Shown: positions 32,821 through 44,703 of the stretch, one piece after another
Layout of the letters: each line of letters starts with the position of its first letter
How positions within the stretch are numbered: the stretch's first letter is position 1
NCBI GenBank assembly: GCA_003952965.2
Contig: CM025851.1
Coordinates: 1,823,307-1,887,306 of the forward strand
Length of the DNA: 64,000 bases
Direction: 5' to 3'
Origin: Morella rubra
Taxonomy: Eukaryota; Streptophyta; Magnoliopsida; Fagales; Myricaceae
Position numbers and translations under genes: made by a program
Notes under the pieces: model-generated
What the model was told of the DNA's origin: nothing
The model's database searches: none
What the model saw: the letters and a program-made list of their open reading frames with translations, nothing else

Positions 32821-33919
32821 CGGTGGATTTGGGGAAAACGTGGGAGCTAGGGTTATTGATAGATCTGGAAAAAATATGAACGAAGGAGGTCAATGGCCAG
32901 TTTCGTTCATGTGAAAAATTATAACTGACGGGGAGTGGCAAAATCATAAATTCGGACACCTCATTTGGCGTGTGGCATCAGGCATGTACAGTGGGATGGG
33001 TATGTGAATCCAGTCAGCGACTGCAACGCTTGTCGTCGTTTTTATTGGATACGACGTGCACAAGATTGGACGCCTCAATAAATTCCGACAAATAATGGAT
33101 GGAAAGTGGACGACAGGACATATGTGAAAAATGGATTATAGACGAAAGGAAAAAAAAAAGAAGTGGGAAGTAGTACCTTATGTATAGCTTTGTTTTAATT
33201 ATAAGAAACTTGTACATTTTAATAATATGGATTCCATTTGATTGAGATATTATGTTTTTGTTTTAACATATAATAGGCGTCTAGAAGCAGGAGTTCTGAT
33301 AGACTCAGGAGTCTTTGCAGTTTGCCCGGCCTCCATGGACTACATATTTTTCTCCATGGGAGCAGTTTAACATCTTGAAGAAGAAAAGGGGAAACGAATG
33401 AGAAATAGAATAATTTGACGGGACCCTCTTGGAGACTTCTTTAATTGCAGTATTTGTAGACCATAGGCACATGCTAGCATCATGATTTTGTGGACTATTT
33501 GCAAGCCGTACGAACGTTTTCCTGACAGAAAAAATGTAACATGGCACATGGATGTCGATGTTTTCCGTCTGAGTTCAAGTGGACATAGACATCTCAGGTA
33601 GTGCACCATTTAAGAAGAAATATGGGGCAGAGCAGCCGACAAAGCTGATTAATGGAGATGACTGAGCTGGGGTCCAAAGGTATCATTTTTCTTTTTCTCT
33701 CGAAGGTTTCATTGTCTAATCGTATCTTTTTGACGCCACTGTTACCATTTCTGGTGCACCCATTAAAAAATGAAATCGCAGTACAAAAACAAAAATCTTT
33801 ATTGATTCTTGTCGGGCCAATCATAAAAATGCAATGGAACTATTTTCTCGAACATTCCGCCCTTATCAATATCCTGAACTTCCTACGCTACCAATGCCGA
33901 GCAATTCTGTTTCTCTGAC
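32820..33919. promoter_or_regulatory. Upstream region of LecRK copy 4
   Basis: This is collinear with 18999-20168 upstream of copy 2: GGGGAAAACGTGGGAG at both starts, then GGAGTTCTGATAGACTC, CCTCCATGGAC..CATATTTT, GACATCTCAGGTAGTGCACCATT and GACGCCACTGTTAC. Small deletions near 33700-33900 make it shorter than in copy 2, so the two near-identical genes may differ in expression. Confidence 0.6.
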
Positions 33920-36025
33920 ATGGCAGAAAAACTCATCACCCCGATCTGTGTTTTTCTTCTGCTCTTGTATCCGGTAAAGCCTGATGTGAGCGACAGTGGA
34001 CTCTTGTTGAACGGGTTCAGCGGTGGGTTCAGTGCTGCTGTAGGCAACAACATGAGCTTAAACGGCATTGCAGCCATTGAGAAAAATGGCCTACTTCGGC
34101 TAACGAACGACACCCTCATGGAATTCGGCCACGCGTTTTATTCACGGCCCATCCAATTCAAGAACTCCAGCGGCGAAGTCATGTCCTTCTCCACCACGTT
34201 CGCTTTTGCTATAGTCAACAAGCCTGGAGTACAAGGCGGCGATGGCCTCGCTTTCGCAATCTCTCCCACAACAGAGGTTCCCGGGGGAAATCCAGGCTCT
34301 TATCTTGGCCTATTCAACGCCACCAATGATGGTAATAACTCGAACCATATATTCGCGGTCGAATTGGACACTTTCAAGAATATTGAGTTCAATGAAATGG
34401 ATGGCAACCATGTTGGCATAGACATCAATAGCATACGATCGAACATATCTGTTCCGGTAGTGCAATTCAAGGGTAGCGACACGAACAAGGTTGACCTCAA
34501 CTTGAAGAGTGGTCAGGTCATTCAGGTGTGGGTCGAATTCAATTCGTCGACGAATCAGTTAGACGTGAGGCTTGCGCCGGACTCTGCTAAACCCACGCCC
34601 ATACTTTTGTCCACTAAGGTGAACCTCTCAGAGGTTTTTCAAGAGTCCATGTACATCGGCTTTTCTGCTGCAACTGGTGCATCCACGAGTACGCATTATA
34701 TCCTGGGTTGGAGCTTCAACATGAATGGAGATGCTAAAACTCTCAATTTGAATGGACTCCCAAAGCTTCCCACTGGGACCAAAAAGAACCACACAGGGCT
34801 AATTGCCGGTATCTCAGTTCCAGTTGCCTTCACTTTGATTTTTGTGACAGCATTTATCGTTGTCTGGAAAATCAAAAGGGCCGATGTCGTTGAAGCCTGG
34901 GAGCATGACATTGGTCCGCATCGATTTCGTTACAAGGAGCTGAAGAAAGCAACGCGGGGTTTCAGAGAAAAAGAGCTCATTGGGTCTGGTGGATTCGGTC
35001 GAGTTTATAAGGGAACTTTGCAAAATCCAGATACCCAAGTTGCTGTTAAGCGTATTTCCCGTGATTCAAGACAGGGAGTGCAAGAATTCTTGTCGGAGGT
35101 TGCTACTATTGGTCGTCTTCGCCACAGAAATTTAGTTCAATTATTGGGGTGGTGTCGTCGGAAAGCTGATCTACTTCTTGTTTATGATTTCATGCCTAAT
35201 GGAAGCTTGGACAAGTACCTCTTTGATGAGCCTAAAGCAATCCTGGGCTGGGAACAAAGGTTCAAGGTCATCCAAGGAGTGGCTTCAGGGCTTCTGTACT
35301 TACACGAGGATTGTGAACAAACTGTAGTTCACAGAGACATCAAGGCCGCAAATGTTTTATTGGATTCTGAGTTTAATGCCAGGCTGAGCGATTTTGGTCT
35401 TGCTAAGCTATACGAGCGCGGATCCAATCCACGCACCACCAAGGTTGTGGGGACGCTGGGCTATGTGGCACCTGAATTGACGCGCACGGGCAAGTCTACA
35501 ACCAGCTCGGATGTGTTTGCCTTTGGTGCTTTGTTGCTGGAAGTGGTCTGTGGTAGAAGACCCATTGATACCGATGCATCTTCTGAGGAGCTCATGCTGG
35601 TAGACTGGGTGTGGGAGAAGTGGAGTGTGGGGGCATTTCTTGATGTTGTTGATCCGAGGTTGCAGGGTAAGTTTGATGAGGCTGAGGCTGTTTTAGTGAT
35701 CAAACTGGGTTTATTATGTTCAAATGATGCACCCGAGGCACGTCCCACGATGAGGCAGGTGGTGAGGTACCTTCATGGGGAGTTGCTGCTGAAGGAGGAG
35801 GTGGCGGTGCCATATAAGAAAAGAAGAAGTTCTCAATCGTTTGAGGATTTTGTGCAATCCTTTCCGACAACGTCTTCATTTACTCAGAAGGCCAGCATAT
35901 GGACCTCGGCCGGTAGTGCTCGTGGGGATACTGATGTTGAAGCTGCTTTTGACTCGCAAGTGTCAGTTTTCAGCAGACCGACGATTGCTAGGCATGCGAG
36001 ACTTCCAATCTCCTCTAAACTTTGA
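33920..36025 (+). CDS. L-type lectin receptor-like kinase, LecRK-S.4 type (copy 4)
   Basis: Intronless, 701 residues. It has signal peptide MAEKLITPICVFLLLLYPVK, a lectin domain (about 25-272) with FAVELDTF and [11 protein letters not shown], a membrane helix at about 292-314 and a kinase at about 346-620. Glycine loop [18 protein letters not shown] at 471-473, DFG and APE are all present. It is nearly identical to copy 2 through the kinase; visible differences are few (for example GVQGG against GVPGG, SPTTE against SPTIE, an extra Ala near residue 37, YLHGE against YLQGE). Unlike copy 2 it keeps a full tail (SIWTSAGSARGDTDVEAAF...), with a final stretch RPTIARHARLPISSKL not seen in the others. 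This is probably the intact form of the copy 2/4 pair. Confidence 0.94.
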   Translation: MAEKLITPICVFLLLLYPVKPDVSDSGLLLNGFSGGFSAAVGNNMSLNGIAAIEKNGLLRLTNDTLMEFGHAFYSRPIQFKNSSGEVMSFSTTFAFAIVNKPGVQGGDGLAFAISPTTEVPGGNPGSYLGLFNATNDGNNSNHIFAVELDTFKNIEFNEMDGNHVGIDINSIRSNISVPVVQFKGSDTNKVDLNLKSGQVIQVWVEFNSSTNQLDVRLAPDSAKPTPILLSTKVNLSEVFQESMYIGFSAATGASTSTHYILGWSFNMNGDAKTLNLNGLPKLPTGTKKNHTGLIAGISVPVAFTLIFVTAFIVVWKIKRADVVEAWEHDIGPHRFRYKELKKATRGFREKELIGSGGFGRVYKGTLQNPDTQVAVKRISRDSRQGVQEFLSEVATIGRLRHRNLVQLLGWCRRKADLLLVYDFMPNGSLDKYLFDEPKAILGWEQRFKVIQGVASGLLYLHEDCEQTVVHRDIKAANVLLDSEFNARLSDFGLAKLYERGSNPRTTKVVGTLGYVAPELTRTGKSTTSSDVFAFGALLLEVVCGRRPIDTDASSEELMLVDWVWEKWSVGAFLDVVDPRLQGKFDEAEAVLVIKLGLLCSNDAPEARPTMRQVVRYLHGELLLKEEVAVPYKKRRSSQSFEDFVQSFPTTSSFTQKASIWTSAGSARGDTDVEAAFDSQVSVFSRPTIARHARLPISSKL

Positions 36026-36838
36026 TCTGTTTCTTGCACTCTCTTCCTTCCGTTTTGAGTTCTCCACGTTCGTTACATAACTACCAGTGTTCTTTGTTTT
36101 TTGCAATTTGGTGCAGGCAAAGCAGCATATAGGAACAATCTTTCGATCCTGTCTCTGGAGGTTGTGCTGATTTAGAAGGAATGTGTGATTGACCCCACAA
36201 CTAGCTTGGAGTGATGATGGACTTGCGTGCAAAAGAGAATAGATGGGACGGTGATTGTAAATACAAACGTTTGTAGATAAGATTGTGTTGTGTACTAGAA
36301 AGGAAAAAGTACATGTTTTCTCTTTGTTGGTATTTTCAATCTAAAGTACCTTTTAGATAAATCATGCTTTCCGTTAGTGAGCATCTAAAATTAGTAAGTT
36401 TTAGTATTTGATTTGATGTTTATAATGAGCCATTTAAACCCACATCTTTAGCATCTTAATTGAAATGCTATAAAAATTTAAACTCTATCACCCTTAATTA
36501 ACCTGCAATAACTTTTAAGCCTTAGCCGCGGTATGTTGAATTCTACACAACTAAACTCTTGTTCGTGGGTCTAAAAGGGTCTAACCATTCGGTAAATGGG
36601 TACTGTTGTTTTATTTTTGATGTCCCATTGAACTTCGTTTTGAGTCTTTGACCTTATATAATGCTGCTATGAATATCTAATGTAATTAACAAGCTCCACC
36701 AGTTACCGAACAATTTTGATGATCTGCAACGTAAACGGAAATTTTTTTCTAAGTGATTCTTGTCAAATAGAGGCTCATACTTCTTAACTCATCTCATTAA
36801 TTAATTTAAGAAGGTTTAAAGACTTCGATTATATAAGT
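36026..36838. other. 3' UTR and spacer after LecRK copy 4
   Basis: Holds the likely 3' UTR. A GT..AG pair could splice within it, but I cannot support a further coding exon. AT-rich beyond about 36300. Confidence 0.45.
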
Positions 36839-36859
36839 TTTAAAAGGCTAGTCAAACCT

Positions 36860-37580
36860 TCTGTATAAGGGATAGTCAAATGAGCAAATGGACAAAAGGT
36901 CATACAATCTAAACGGGCATAAAAGCTGAAGTTGGTCAGAGGAGCGGGTGGGCAAAGGGAGGCAAAGCTCACGAGGCTACCAGAACAGACGGAACTGAAA
37001 TGGTCTATTCCGGTTTCGATTTTGATACTTACTTGAATCAAATATCATGAAACAAAATCAGAATTTTTAGAATTAGAAACCAGAAATTCCGGTTTCCTTA
37101 TGTGAGTTTTTTGGCTAGATTTTTTTTGGGCCTTCAAGCATTTTGGGCTGAAATTTTACACAAATTATTTTGTTATGCATCATAAATTAACATTAAATAA
37201 AATGTAAAATAAATATTCATCTAAAATCTAAAATAAACATTTATCTAAAATAAAATTACAACATTCTAAAATTATAGACATCAAAAAAAGTTTTGAGCCC
37301 TATTTTAAAATTACAAATTTTAAGTCCTATCTAAAATAAATAAATATTCACTCAAAATCTAAAGTAAAATTATAACGTCTTGAGCCATATTTTATTAAAA
37401 TAATATAAAAAATCGGAACCAAAAATTCTGCTTTTTTTACTAGAATTTCTGATTCCAGTTCCAATTCCAAAATATGTAAAAAATACATTCCAGTTCTGAT
37501 ATATGCCGGAACCGAAACAGGAATAAGGGTACCGGAATCGGAACCTGAAATTCCGATATTGGCTACAATTTTTGCTCACC
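36860..37580. mobile_element. Probable hAT-like non-autonomous element
   Basis: The right part (about 37400-37580) carries repeated GGAACC/GGTTCC-type words (ATCGGAACC, GGAACCGAAACAGG, CGGAATCGGAACC) and ends TTTTTGCTCACCCTTA, similar to the unit at 22134-23030. The left part carries the matching CGGTTTCGATTTTGATAC and ACCAGAAATTCCGGTTTCC (about 37010-37095). The exact left end and target duplication are not resolved and there is no transposase. Confidence 0.5.
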
Positions 37581-37944
37581 CTTAGGCCACCCATGGGAGG
37601 AGAAGGGGTGGGGGCTGTGCAGGCCTTTTGTTGAAGATGTCTAGAGAGAGGGGTTTCTCTCTCTAGTCCTGGAGAAAAAAAAATCCAACGCTCAACCAAT
37701 AGAGGCCCATACTTCAGACGCATCTAGCATACACCTAAAGGAGCCATCTCAAAGAACATGATCAACAAAAGCCCAAATCAGGACCAATGCTGATGGGCCA
37801 TAAGGCACGGCCCAAAGGCCATATTCGCTGATTAGAAAGAAAAAAAAAATAGGAAAAGGAACGCAGTGCTCTAGGCACGGCTTTATTCGCACTACTTGAA
37901 ATTCGATTCGGATAACCTTAACTTGCAAGAATTCCAATCATCAG

Positions 37945-38055
37945 ACCACTGAGCGTTAGCTCAAGTGGTACCTCCTCCCCTAAGGGAGGGTAAGATCCGG
38001 GGGTCAAATTCCCCTTTCCGCAGGCTCTGCCTGCTGTCCACTGTGACTAAAGAAA
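37945..38055 (+). mobile_element. tRNA-derived SINE with 18-bp target-site duplication
   Basis: The 111-bp body is flanked by a perfect 18-bp direct repeat AAGAATTCCAATCATCAG at 37927-37944 and 38056-38073. It begins with a tRNA-like RNA polymerase III promoter: box A-like TTAGCTCAAGTGGTA (about 37956) and box B-like GGGGGTCAAATTCCC (about 37998). It ends in an A-rich tail (ACTAAAGAAA). The perfect duplication implies recent insertion. It needs LINE machinery in trans, and a LINE relic exists at 17.2 kb. Confidence 0.9.
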
Positions 38056-38073
38056 AAGAATTCCAATCATCAG

Positions 38074-40211
38074 GTGACATTCAAAGTGCTATTAGTGAAT
38101 AGGAATTGATGGCGCATTTTAACCAAATTCTGGACAACAGAGTCGAGACGATTGATGATCACTCTCTTCTGGGTTTAAGCAATGAAACAGATAGCTTAGA
38201 AAAAAAGAAAGAAATGGAACAGAGTCTTCCACTCGTCATTTAGTGCTATCCTCGTGTCGAGCCGTTCCATCATGGTGATTGAACTTTAGTCTTTAGGAGC
38301 TACCTACCTTTAGATGGGACCAGTCCATTGTGTAATGCTGGAGAAGAATAAAGAGTTGAAGTCTTACATTATAGTTTTAAGTCAATTTGGAAGTATTCAA
38401 AGAAAAACATCACCAAAATTTATCCATAACATGATATCTCAAACTCTTCACCATTTTGATTTCAAGACTCGGTATTTCTAAATTTTTAGATTAAAGATCT
38501 CTTTTTGTTCTTGTTCACACCGAATTAAATCGGGTCTTTTTTGGTCTGCTGGGTATTTCAAGGATATATTAGAAAAGAAAAAAAGGACTTGGCTGTAGAA
38601 AAGGAGTAGTACTTATACTCTTCCCTAGTTCCCTTGGCAAATTTGACAGTAAATATTACTAAATGATTTCAAAAAGGGAAAGCAGGAAAGCGGTACACGC
38701 TGGATTCATTATGCACGTGGGCGCTTGCTCATCTTTAAGAAAACACGATCGAGAACAGGGAAGAACATCATTTGATTGAGAAAATTATTCTGCGCACGAA
38801 AAGGAAAAAATCAACCGGACAAAGTTCAATTCAATTCATTACTTCACCAGGGGAGCTGCACGAACAATCGGATACTTACCCACTAGTTTCTTACCCAAGA
38901 AAAAGTCACTTTGCCTTAGGCATCGAAGGTGATCATTCTCATTGCCCTTTTACTTTTTTCTATTTTCTGATCATATTATTCCCCGTCTTCACTAATTAAC
39001 TACCCGCTACTTGCTTTCCGTGATACGTGCTCATGCGCCCAAATTTTCAATGTGTGTGAATCACAGTTGAGATGGTGCATGGAATAGATCAATACAAAAG
39101 CTTCTTTTTAAAACTTCCATTCTACCTACTTTCTAGAAGACAATTTTTGAAATACGGTGTATCAGTACAAGAGGCAAGACGTTGGCTTTAAACTAATCAT
39201 TTTCATTAAAACGGGTACGTGTTTTATAATAATTTATATTGTTTAACGCACAATCAATACGAGGACTTGACTGAAAAAGAGTAGGTAATTAACCAGCGGT
39301 TGTGAAAAATATAAAAATGTGCGACTCCAAGCTCTTTGTCTTCCTGCCAATTGAAGAAAAAGAAAAAAGAAAACAGAAAGCTGTGTCCATCAAAGGTGGT
39401 TTAGGTGATTGATTAGTTGCCGTATGGTTCTTTTAATTACCATATGTCTCCGGGACCCTTTAGGATGTGGTTTGTCTTTTTGCTAGTAGTGGTTCTGAAT
39501 TACTAGACAATTAAGGCTTTTTCTCTTCTTTCTAAAATTTTGGACACTGCTAGAACAAAAGGTTCGGATAGTAGATACGTTTGAGCGTGTTGAAAATATA
39601 TAGCTCATACCTGCTTAGTATAAAGCAGAAATTTTGCCTTTTCTTTCCTATTGAAGCTTTGGGCTCAAATCAAACTTGACAAGGCGCATAAAGAAATACA
39701 CCATTTTTGCAGGCAAAACTTGATAGCAATCTGAACGCAACTACTTTCTTTAGCCTATGGTTGAACAGCGTTGGCTTTTGGCTCCCAGTGGCTCATCTGC
39801 CACTTTGACGTCGTTTTGTTACTGTAAAAGGTACTCCCTACAGCAGAAGACTAGGCGCTTTTGTTTTGTTATTATGAATGATATACCAGGTGTTTTGATT
39901 AAAATAAATAAATAAGGGTATAAGGGTACTCCCTACAGCAGAAGACTTGAGACTTGAGAGTCGTACTGGTGTAAACTCAAGAACAAAAAAATCCCAAAAT
40001 GGCCACTTAAAAAAAATAAAATAAAATTCCCAAATGTCGGTTCCTATTCCTCCCTCCGCTTTCTTTTTCTTTCGCATTCTCCAGACAAATAAAAAATTGT
40101 AACAGAACAATATTCCGGATATTCCCACACTTGCCCTCCATCTTTTCGTGTACATATAATACTCGGGGCTTCCTCTGGGTCAGGGTCACAATGCTCAATT
40201 CTTTTTCTCTT
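38074..40211. other. Spacer upstream of LecRK copy 5
   Basis: AT-rich with no recognisable gene. A small direct repeat GGTACTCCCTACAGCAGAAGACT occurs twice (about 39830 and 39925). Upstream sequence differs from that of copies 2-4, so copy 5 has its own promoter type. Confidence 0.5.
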
Positions 40212-42302
40212 ATGGAACAAAAATTCTTCTCCCTCTGTGTTTTCTTTCTTCTCCTCTACCCCGTAAAGCCTGATCTAGACAATATTGGTGGACCCTTGTT
40301 GGATGTGTTCATCGATGGGTTCGGCGATGCAAGTAACACCATGAGCGTAGACGGCGTTGCGGCGATCGAGAAGAACCGCTTGCTTCGGCTAACAAACGAC
40401 TCGCTCGGAACAGTCGGTCACGCATTTTATTCCCGGCCCATCCGTTTCAAGAATTCCAGCGGCGAAGCCATGTCCTTCTCCACCTCGTTTGCTTTTGCTA
40501 TACTAACCGGGCAGGGGAAACAAGCCGGGGAGGGCCTCGCTTTCACAATCTCTCCCACAAAAGAGCTTCCTGCGTCTCTTCCAGGCCCTTATCTTGGCCT
40601 GTTTAATGCCAGCAACAACGGGAGCTTCTCAAACCATGTAGTTGCGGTCGAATTTGACACTGTTCAGGACTCTCAGTTCGGTGACATCGATGATAACCAT
40701 GTTGGCATCGATATAAATAGTGTTGTGTCGAACACATCTGCTACTGCTGTGCAGTTTAAGGGTAGTGATACGAACAAGGTAGACCTTAGCTTGAAGAGTG
40801 GTGGGGTAATTCAGGCATGGATCGAATATGATTCGCAATTAAATCAACTAGAAGTAAAGCTTGCGCCGGACTCTTCCAGACCCAGGTCTGTACTTTTGTC
40901 CTGTAAAGTGAACCTCTCAAAGATTCTTCAAGAATACATGTATGTCGGATTTTCTGCTTCAACTGGATCATCCGCGAGCTCGCATTATATCCTGGGTTGG
41001 AGCTTCAACGTCAATGGAGATGCTAAAAATCTCTATCTAGATAAACTACCACCTCTCCCCACGGTTCCGAGGTCTAAAAAGAATCACATCGCCATAATTG
41101 TTGGTCTCTCAGTTTCAGGGGCTTTGGCTGTAATTATGGTGACCGTTTTGGGTTTCTACATCGTCAGGAAAATCAAGAGGGCTGATGCGGTTGAAGCTTG
41201 GGAGCATGATATTGGTCCACAGAGATTTTCTTACAAGCAGCTGAAGAAAGCAACAGCGGGTTTCGGAGACAGAGAGCTACTTGGGTTTGGTGGGTTCGGT
41301 CGAGTTTATAAAGGAACTTTGCCAAACTCAGATACGCAAGTTGCCGTCAAGCGTATCTCCCATGATTCAAAACAGGGTCTGCAAGAATTCGTGTCGGAGG
41401 TTGCCAGTATGGGTCGTCTACGCCATAGAAATTTGGTACAATTACTGGGGTGGTGTCGTCGGCAAGGTGATCTACTACTAGTCTATGATTTCATGCCAAA
41501 TGGAAGCTTGGACAAGTACCTCTTCGAGGAATCTAAAGCATTCCTGAGCTGGGAGAAAAGGTTCAAGATCATCAAAGGAGTTGCTTCGGGGCTGCTATAT
41601 TTACATGAGGAGTGGGAACAGGCTGTACTTCACAGAGACATCAAGGCAGGAAATGTTTTACTGGATTCTGAGTTCAACGGAAAGCTAAGTGATTTCGGTC
41701 TTGCTAAGCTATGCGAGCACGGCTCCAACCCAAGCACCACGAGGGTGATGGGCACCCCGGGTTATTTGGCTCCTGAGCTCGCGCGCACGGGCAAGCCTAC
41801 GACCAGCTCTGATGTGTTTGCTTTTGGTGCTTTGTTGCTGGAAGTGGTATGTGGTAGAAGACCCATGGATTTTAAAGCATCCCCCGAGGGTCTAGTGCTG
41901 GTGGACTGGGTATGGGAGAACTGGAGGGAAGGAGCAATACTAGATGTTGTAGATCCACGGTTACAGGACAAGTTTGATGAGATTGAGGTTGTTTTGGCGC
42001 TTAAACTGGGATTAATATGTTCAAATGATGCTCCTGAGGCACGGCCCACGATGCGGCAGGTGGTGAGGTACCTGGAAAAGGAGTTGGTGCTACCGGAGGA
42101 GGTGGCGGTGCCACATGGGAGAAAGGGTGGTGCTACATTTTCTGGGATTGAGTTTGGGGATTGCACGCCATCGTATCCGACTACGTCGTCGTATTCTCGG
42201 AAAGCCAGCACGTGGACTTCGGTCGGTACTAATCTGGATGCTGATGTCGAAGCTGGTTTAACCTCCGAATTCTCCGTTTCCAGTGGAGATGACGGTAGGT
42301 AG
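40212..42302 (+). CDS. L-type lectin receptor-like kinase, LecRK-S.4 type (copy 5)
   Basis: Intronless, 696 residues from ATG 40212 ([21 protein letters not shown], a clean signal peptide). Earlier in-frame ATGs at 40131 and 40191 would place a polar leader before it. The lectin domain has [10 protein letters not shown] and [11 protein letters not shown], matching the legume-lectin metal-binding pattern well. The membrane helix is about 297-318. The kinase has [11 protein letters not shown] from residue 358, [13 protein letters not shown] with HRD at 474-476, DFG and [17 protein letters not shown] replaces the AAN of copies 1, 2 and 4, a feature shared with the copy at 46063. Its tail ([16 protein letters not shown]...SSGDDGR) is the parent type of the chimera at 26086. 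Confidence 0.94.
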   Translation: MEQKFFSLCVFFLLLYPVKPDLDNIGGPLLDVFIDGFGDASNTMSVDGVAAIEKNRLLRLTNDSLGTVGHAFYSRPIRFKNSSGEAMSFSTSFAFAILTGQGKQAGEGLAFTISPTKELPASLPGPYLGLFNASNNGSFSNHVVAVEFDTVQDSQFGDIDDNHVGIDINSVVSNTSATAVQFKGSDTNKVDLSLKSGGVIQAWIEYDSQLNQLEVKLAPDSSRPRSVLLSCKVNLSKILQEYMYVGFSASTGSSASSHYILGWSFNVNGDAKNLYLDKLPPLPTVPRSKKNHIAIIVGLSVSGALAVIMVTVLGFYIVRKIKRADAVEAWEHDIGPQRFSYKQLKKATAGFGDRELLGFGGFGRVYKGTLPNSDTQVAVKRISHDSKQGLQEFVSEVASMGRLRHRNLVQLLGWCRRQGDLLLVYDFMPNGSLDKYLFEESKAFLSWEKRFKIIKGVASGLLYLHEEWEQAVLHRDIKAGNVLLDSEFNGKLSDFGLAKLCEHGSNPSTTRVMGTPGYLAPELARTGKPTTSSDVFAFGALLLEVVCGRRPMDFKASPEGLVLVDWVWENWREGAILDVVDPRLQDKFDEIEVVLALKLGLICSNDAPEARPTMRQVVRYLEKELVLPEEVAVPHGRKGGATFSGIEFGDCTPSYPTTSSYSRKASTWTSVGTNLDADVEAGLTSEFSVSSGDDGR

Positions 42303-42714
42303 GTTGGTAAAGCAGGCAGGCAGGCACGAGAAGAGTTCCGATCTCCTCTATCCTCTTTTTTGTTTTTTTCCCTTCCTGTTCTCCGTCAGTTGGTTTCGGT
42401 CTTTTAAGTTTCACTACACCTTGCTATAGTATCTTTAATTCGACGAAAATAAATTTATTCATCATCTATGAACATTGGCGATTTACAAGACCAATTTTCA
42501 TTAAAATGTTGCTCTAGCAGAGTTTTAACTTCCAAGCTTGATTTGGGTTGAGCTCTGCAGCGTCTCCGTATTCAAAAAATGGTATTAGATTCTTTTCATC
42601 ATTCAATAAACAAATCACTTGTCAGAAAACACGTGTTAAACGGGAAATCGATTAGAAAAATCTATTATCTTTATATATGGTGCCAAAAACTACACAGTTT
42701 TCAATCCTTGTAAA

Positions 42715-42870
42715 GAGGGGACAAAACGAGTATGAGACGACGCGTTTTATTGATATACTGTCCTTCAAGAACTCAACCGCTGGCAATGCGTTGTGCTTCT
42801 CCACCGCGTTCGCTTTTGACGCTTATTGCAGCGACTATATCGATTCCGATCTAAAAAACAAACCGTGTTA
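42715..42870 (+). pseudogene. Degraded LecRK lectin-domain fragment, copy B
   Basis: The frame reads RGQNEYETTRFIDILSFKNS and then TAGNALCFSTAFAFDAYC. The core FKNSTAGNALCFSTAFAF matches [18 protein letters not shown] of the LecRK at 46063. Flanks do not match, so only a scrap of the ectodomain remains. Confidence 0.68.
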
Positions 42871-43024
42871 ATAACTGAACTGAAGTTTGCGAAATTGTTA
42901 TAAGAGTCGTCTACGATAGGCATTCGGGAAGCCCAAAATAAAGGGAAGAAAGCTTGGACTGGCCCAAGCTCATCATAGGAGCAGATGGGAGTTTGCACTA
43001 TGCAACCTAATCTGATGCAATTCT

Positions 43025-43137
43025 AGTAGCGCTCGTTTGTCAAAATTTTTGAAATTTTAAAAATTTTTATTTTATTAAAATTTATTAGAATTTGTAAAAA
43101 ATAAAGTATGGATATATAAAAGTTGAAAAACACCACC
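43025..43137. mobile_element. Small AT-rich insertion present only in flank copy B
   Basis: About 110 bp (GCGCTCGTTTGTC ... AAACACCACCC) sits between bases that are contiguous in copy A near 27268. TTCTAGTAG on the left and TCCTACTAG on the right may be a degenerate target duplication. It is too short to classify. Confidence 0.5.
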
Positions 43138-44703
43138 CTAATCCTACTAGAGGCTTTTATGGTTGAGGTGGTCCTAATTCTTCTGACCAATTTCTTACGT
43201 CTAAGTCATAGGCAAGTGATGGCTTTGCTTACCAGACGCGCTTAAGGGGAGGTGAATTAATAGATTTGGCATTCCTTTCAGGATCCTTCCAGGGGAGGGT
43301 GACTTGGGCACTGAATGGCTCATTATTACCCGGTCAGTACACCATTTGCCAAATGAAAAAAAATAAAATAAAATGGTGAGTCAGTATGGGTAATCCACGG
43401 TTGAGAAAGCAAACAGACTACAAGTCGTCCAGATGTAATGGATATAATTAATTGATACGTAAAGGGCTAAGTTAAAGTGGTGACACTCTACTTTACGACT
43501 CGATCAGTCGTATTTAACAACACAAATTAAGACACATCGTCCCCAAAAGTATGTGTAAACGCAATAATTGGCCTTGAAAAATTAAGATCCCTGCAATACC
43601 CGCTTTGAAATGGCGGTGATTCCTTTAACCTCTTGGAGAGGATATTTTTCAACAAGTTCCAAGTAGATTCCTAAAAGCATATGTACAAACTTAATAAAAT
43701 ATTTATAATAATTAAAAAAAAAAAACAAAGGATGTTGGAAAACTCTTGGGACTCTATAAAGGCGGTATATGGTATAATACTGTATATGCCTTAAATGGTT
43801 GGAGTAGTTGTTGACTTTATACATGACATATTGCCCCATGAACCACCTCGCTAAGGTAAACCCAATTTGGTTTATTAGATGAACCGAAAACGACGGTGAG
43901 TTTGTAACCAACTTTTGAGAGAAACAGAAGGAGCTTTTCCTTCGACCTCTATACGGTTTTCAACGGGGTTTGGGTCATATTGCACTCATTTTAGGTCAAA
44001 ATCAGTCATCTTGTTCCTTCGTACTTCCCTTTTAGGAGTAGTAGTACTCCACTTCTCTGCTTAACAAAGACTAGTGTGCAGTCCTTTTTTTTTTAATGGA
44101 AAATGTCAAAAGATTCGAGTATTAAGTTCCTCAAGGGAAAAGATCAAGGGACTAGAATGTCCCCGCTACTCCGAAATAATTACCCTCAATAAAAATGCAG
44201 CTCTAGTTATGGGTTTCTAAGTGACTTTAATTACCAGGAAGTTCCATGCCTCTAAAACATTCCAATCCAATGTTTTATAATTTATCCCATGGTTTTGGAA
44301 TCTTTTTCTTATAGTGAAGAAAATAAAATCCCGTATATTCTCATAGTCACGTATTGGTGTTTAGGGGTTCAAAATTTTGGACTCTCAAAATTTCTATACT
44401 AATAAAATAACTCTCCAAAACTCTCTTTCTCCACATTAAATCATTACTTTTCACTCCAAATAAATATAAAAAATTTATTCAAATAATCTCTCTCTTCGCT
44501 TTTTTACCGACTCTAACACCTTAACATTTTAAACACCCCAACATTTTAACAATCAAACACCATAGATTGTGATCTCATGCAATTGAAGGATTAGGTAAGT
44601 TATTAGATTAGAGCATATCTAAGCCCTACGCAACTTTATTGAGATGCTAGTATGTTGTCCAATGTATTTTAGTATTTTTTTTCACAGATTTAGGTATTTT
44701 TCA

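Larger units (their letters stand above)
42303..44703. repeat. Duplicated LecRK 3' flank, copy B (matches 26674-28843)
   Basis: This is the intact-gene version of the flank. Relative to copy A it carries extra sequence at about 42418-42605 and a small AT-rich insert at about 43025-43137. Homology stops after TTAGGTATTTTTCA (44703), where this copy continues TAGTATATTAATGACA and copy A switches to a LecRK copy-1 tail. Confidence 0.85.

Noticed and set aside
36026..36240. Extra coding exon after LecRK copy 4
   Set aside because: A GT..GCAG pattern is present by chance, but the gene family is intronless and the sequence after it encodes nothing like a LecRK tail.
37945..38055. Possible functional tRNA gene
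   Set aside because: The A and B boxes are tRNA-like, but I could not form a convincing acceptor stem or anticodon arm; the 18-bp duplication and A-rich tail fit a SINE.
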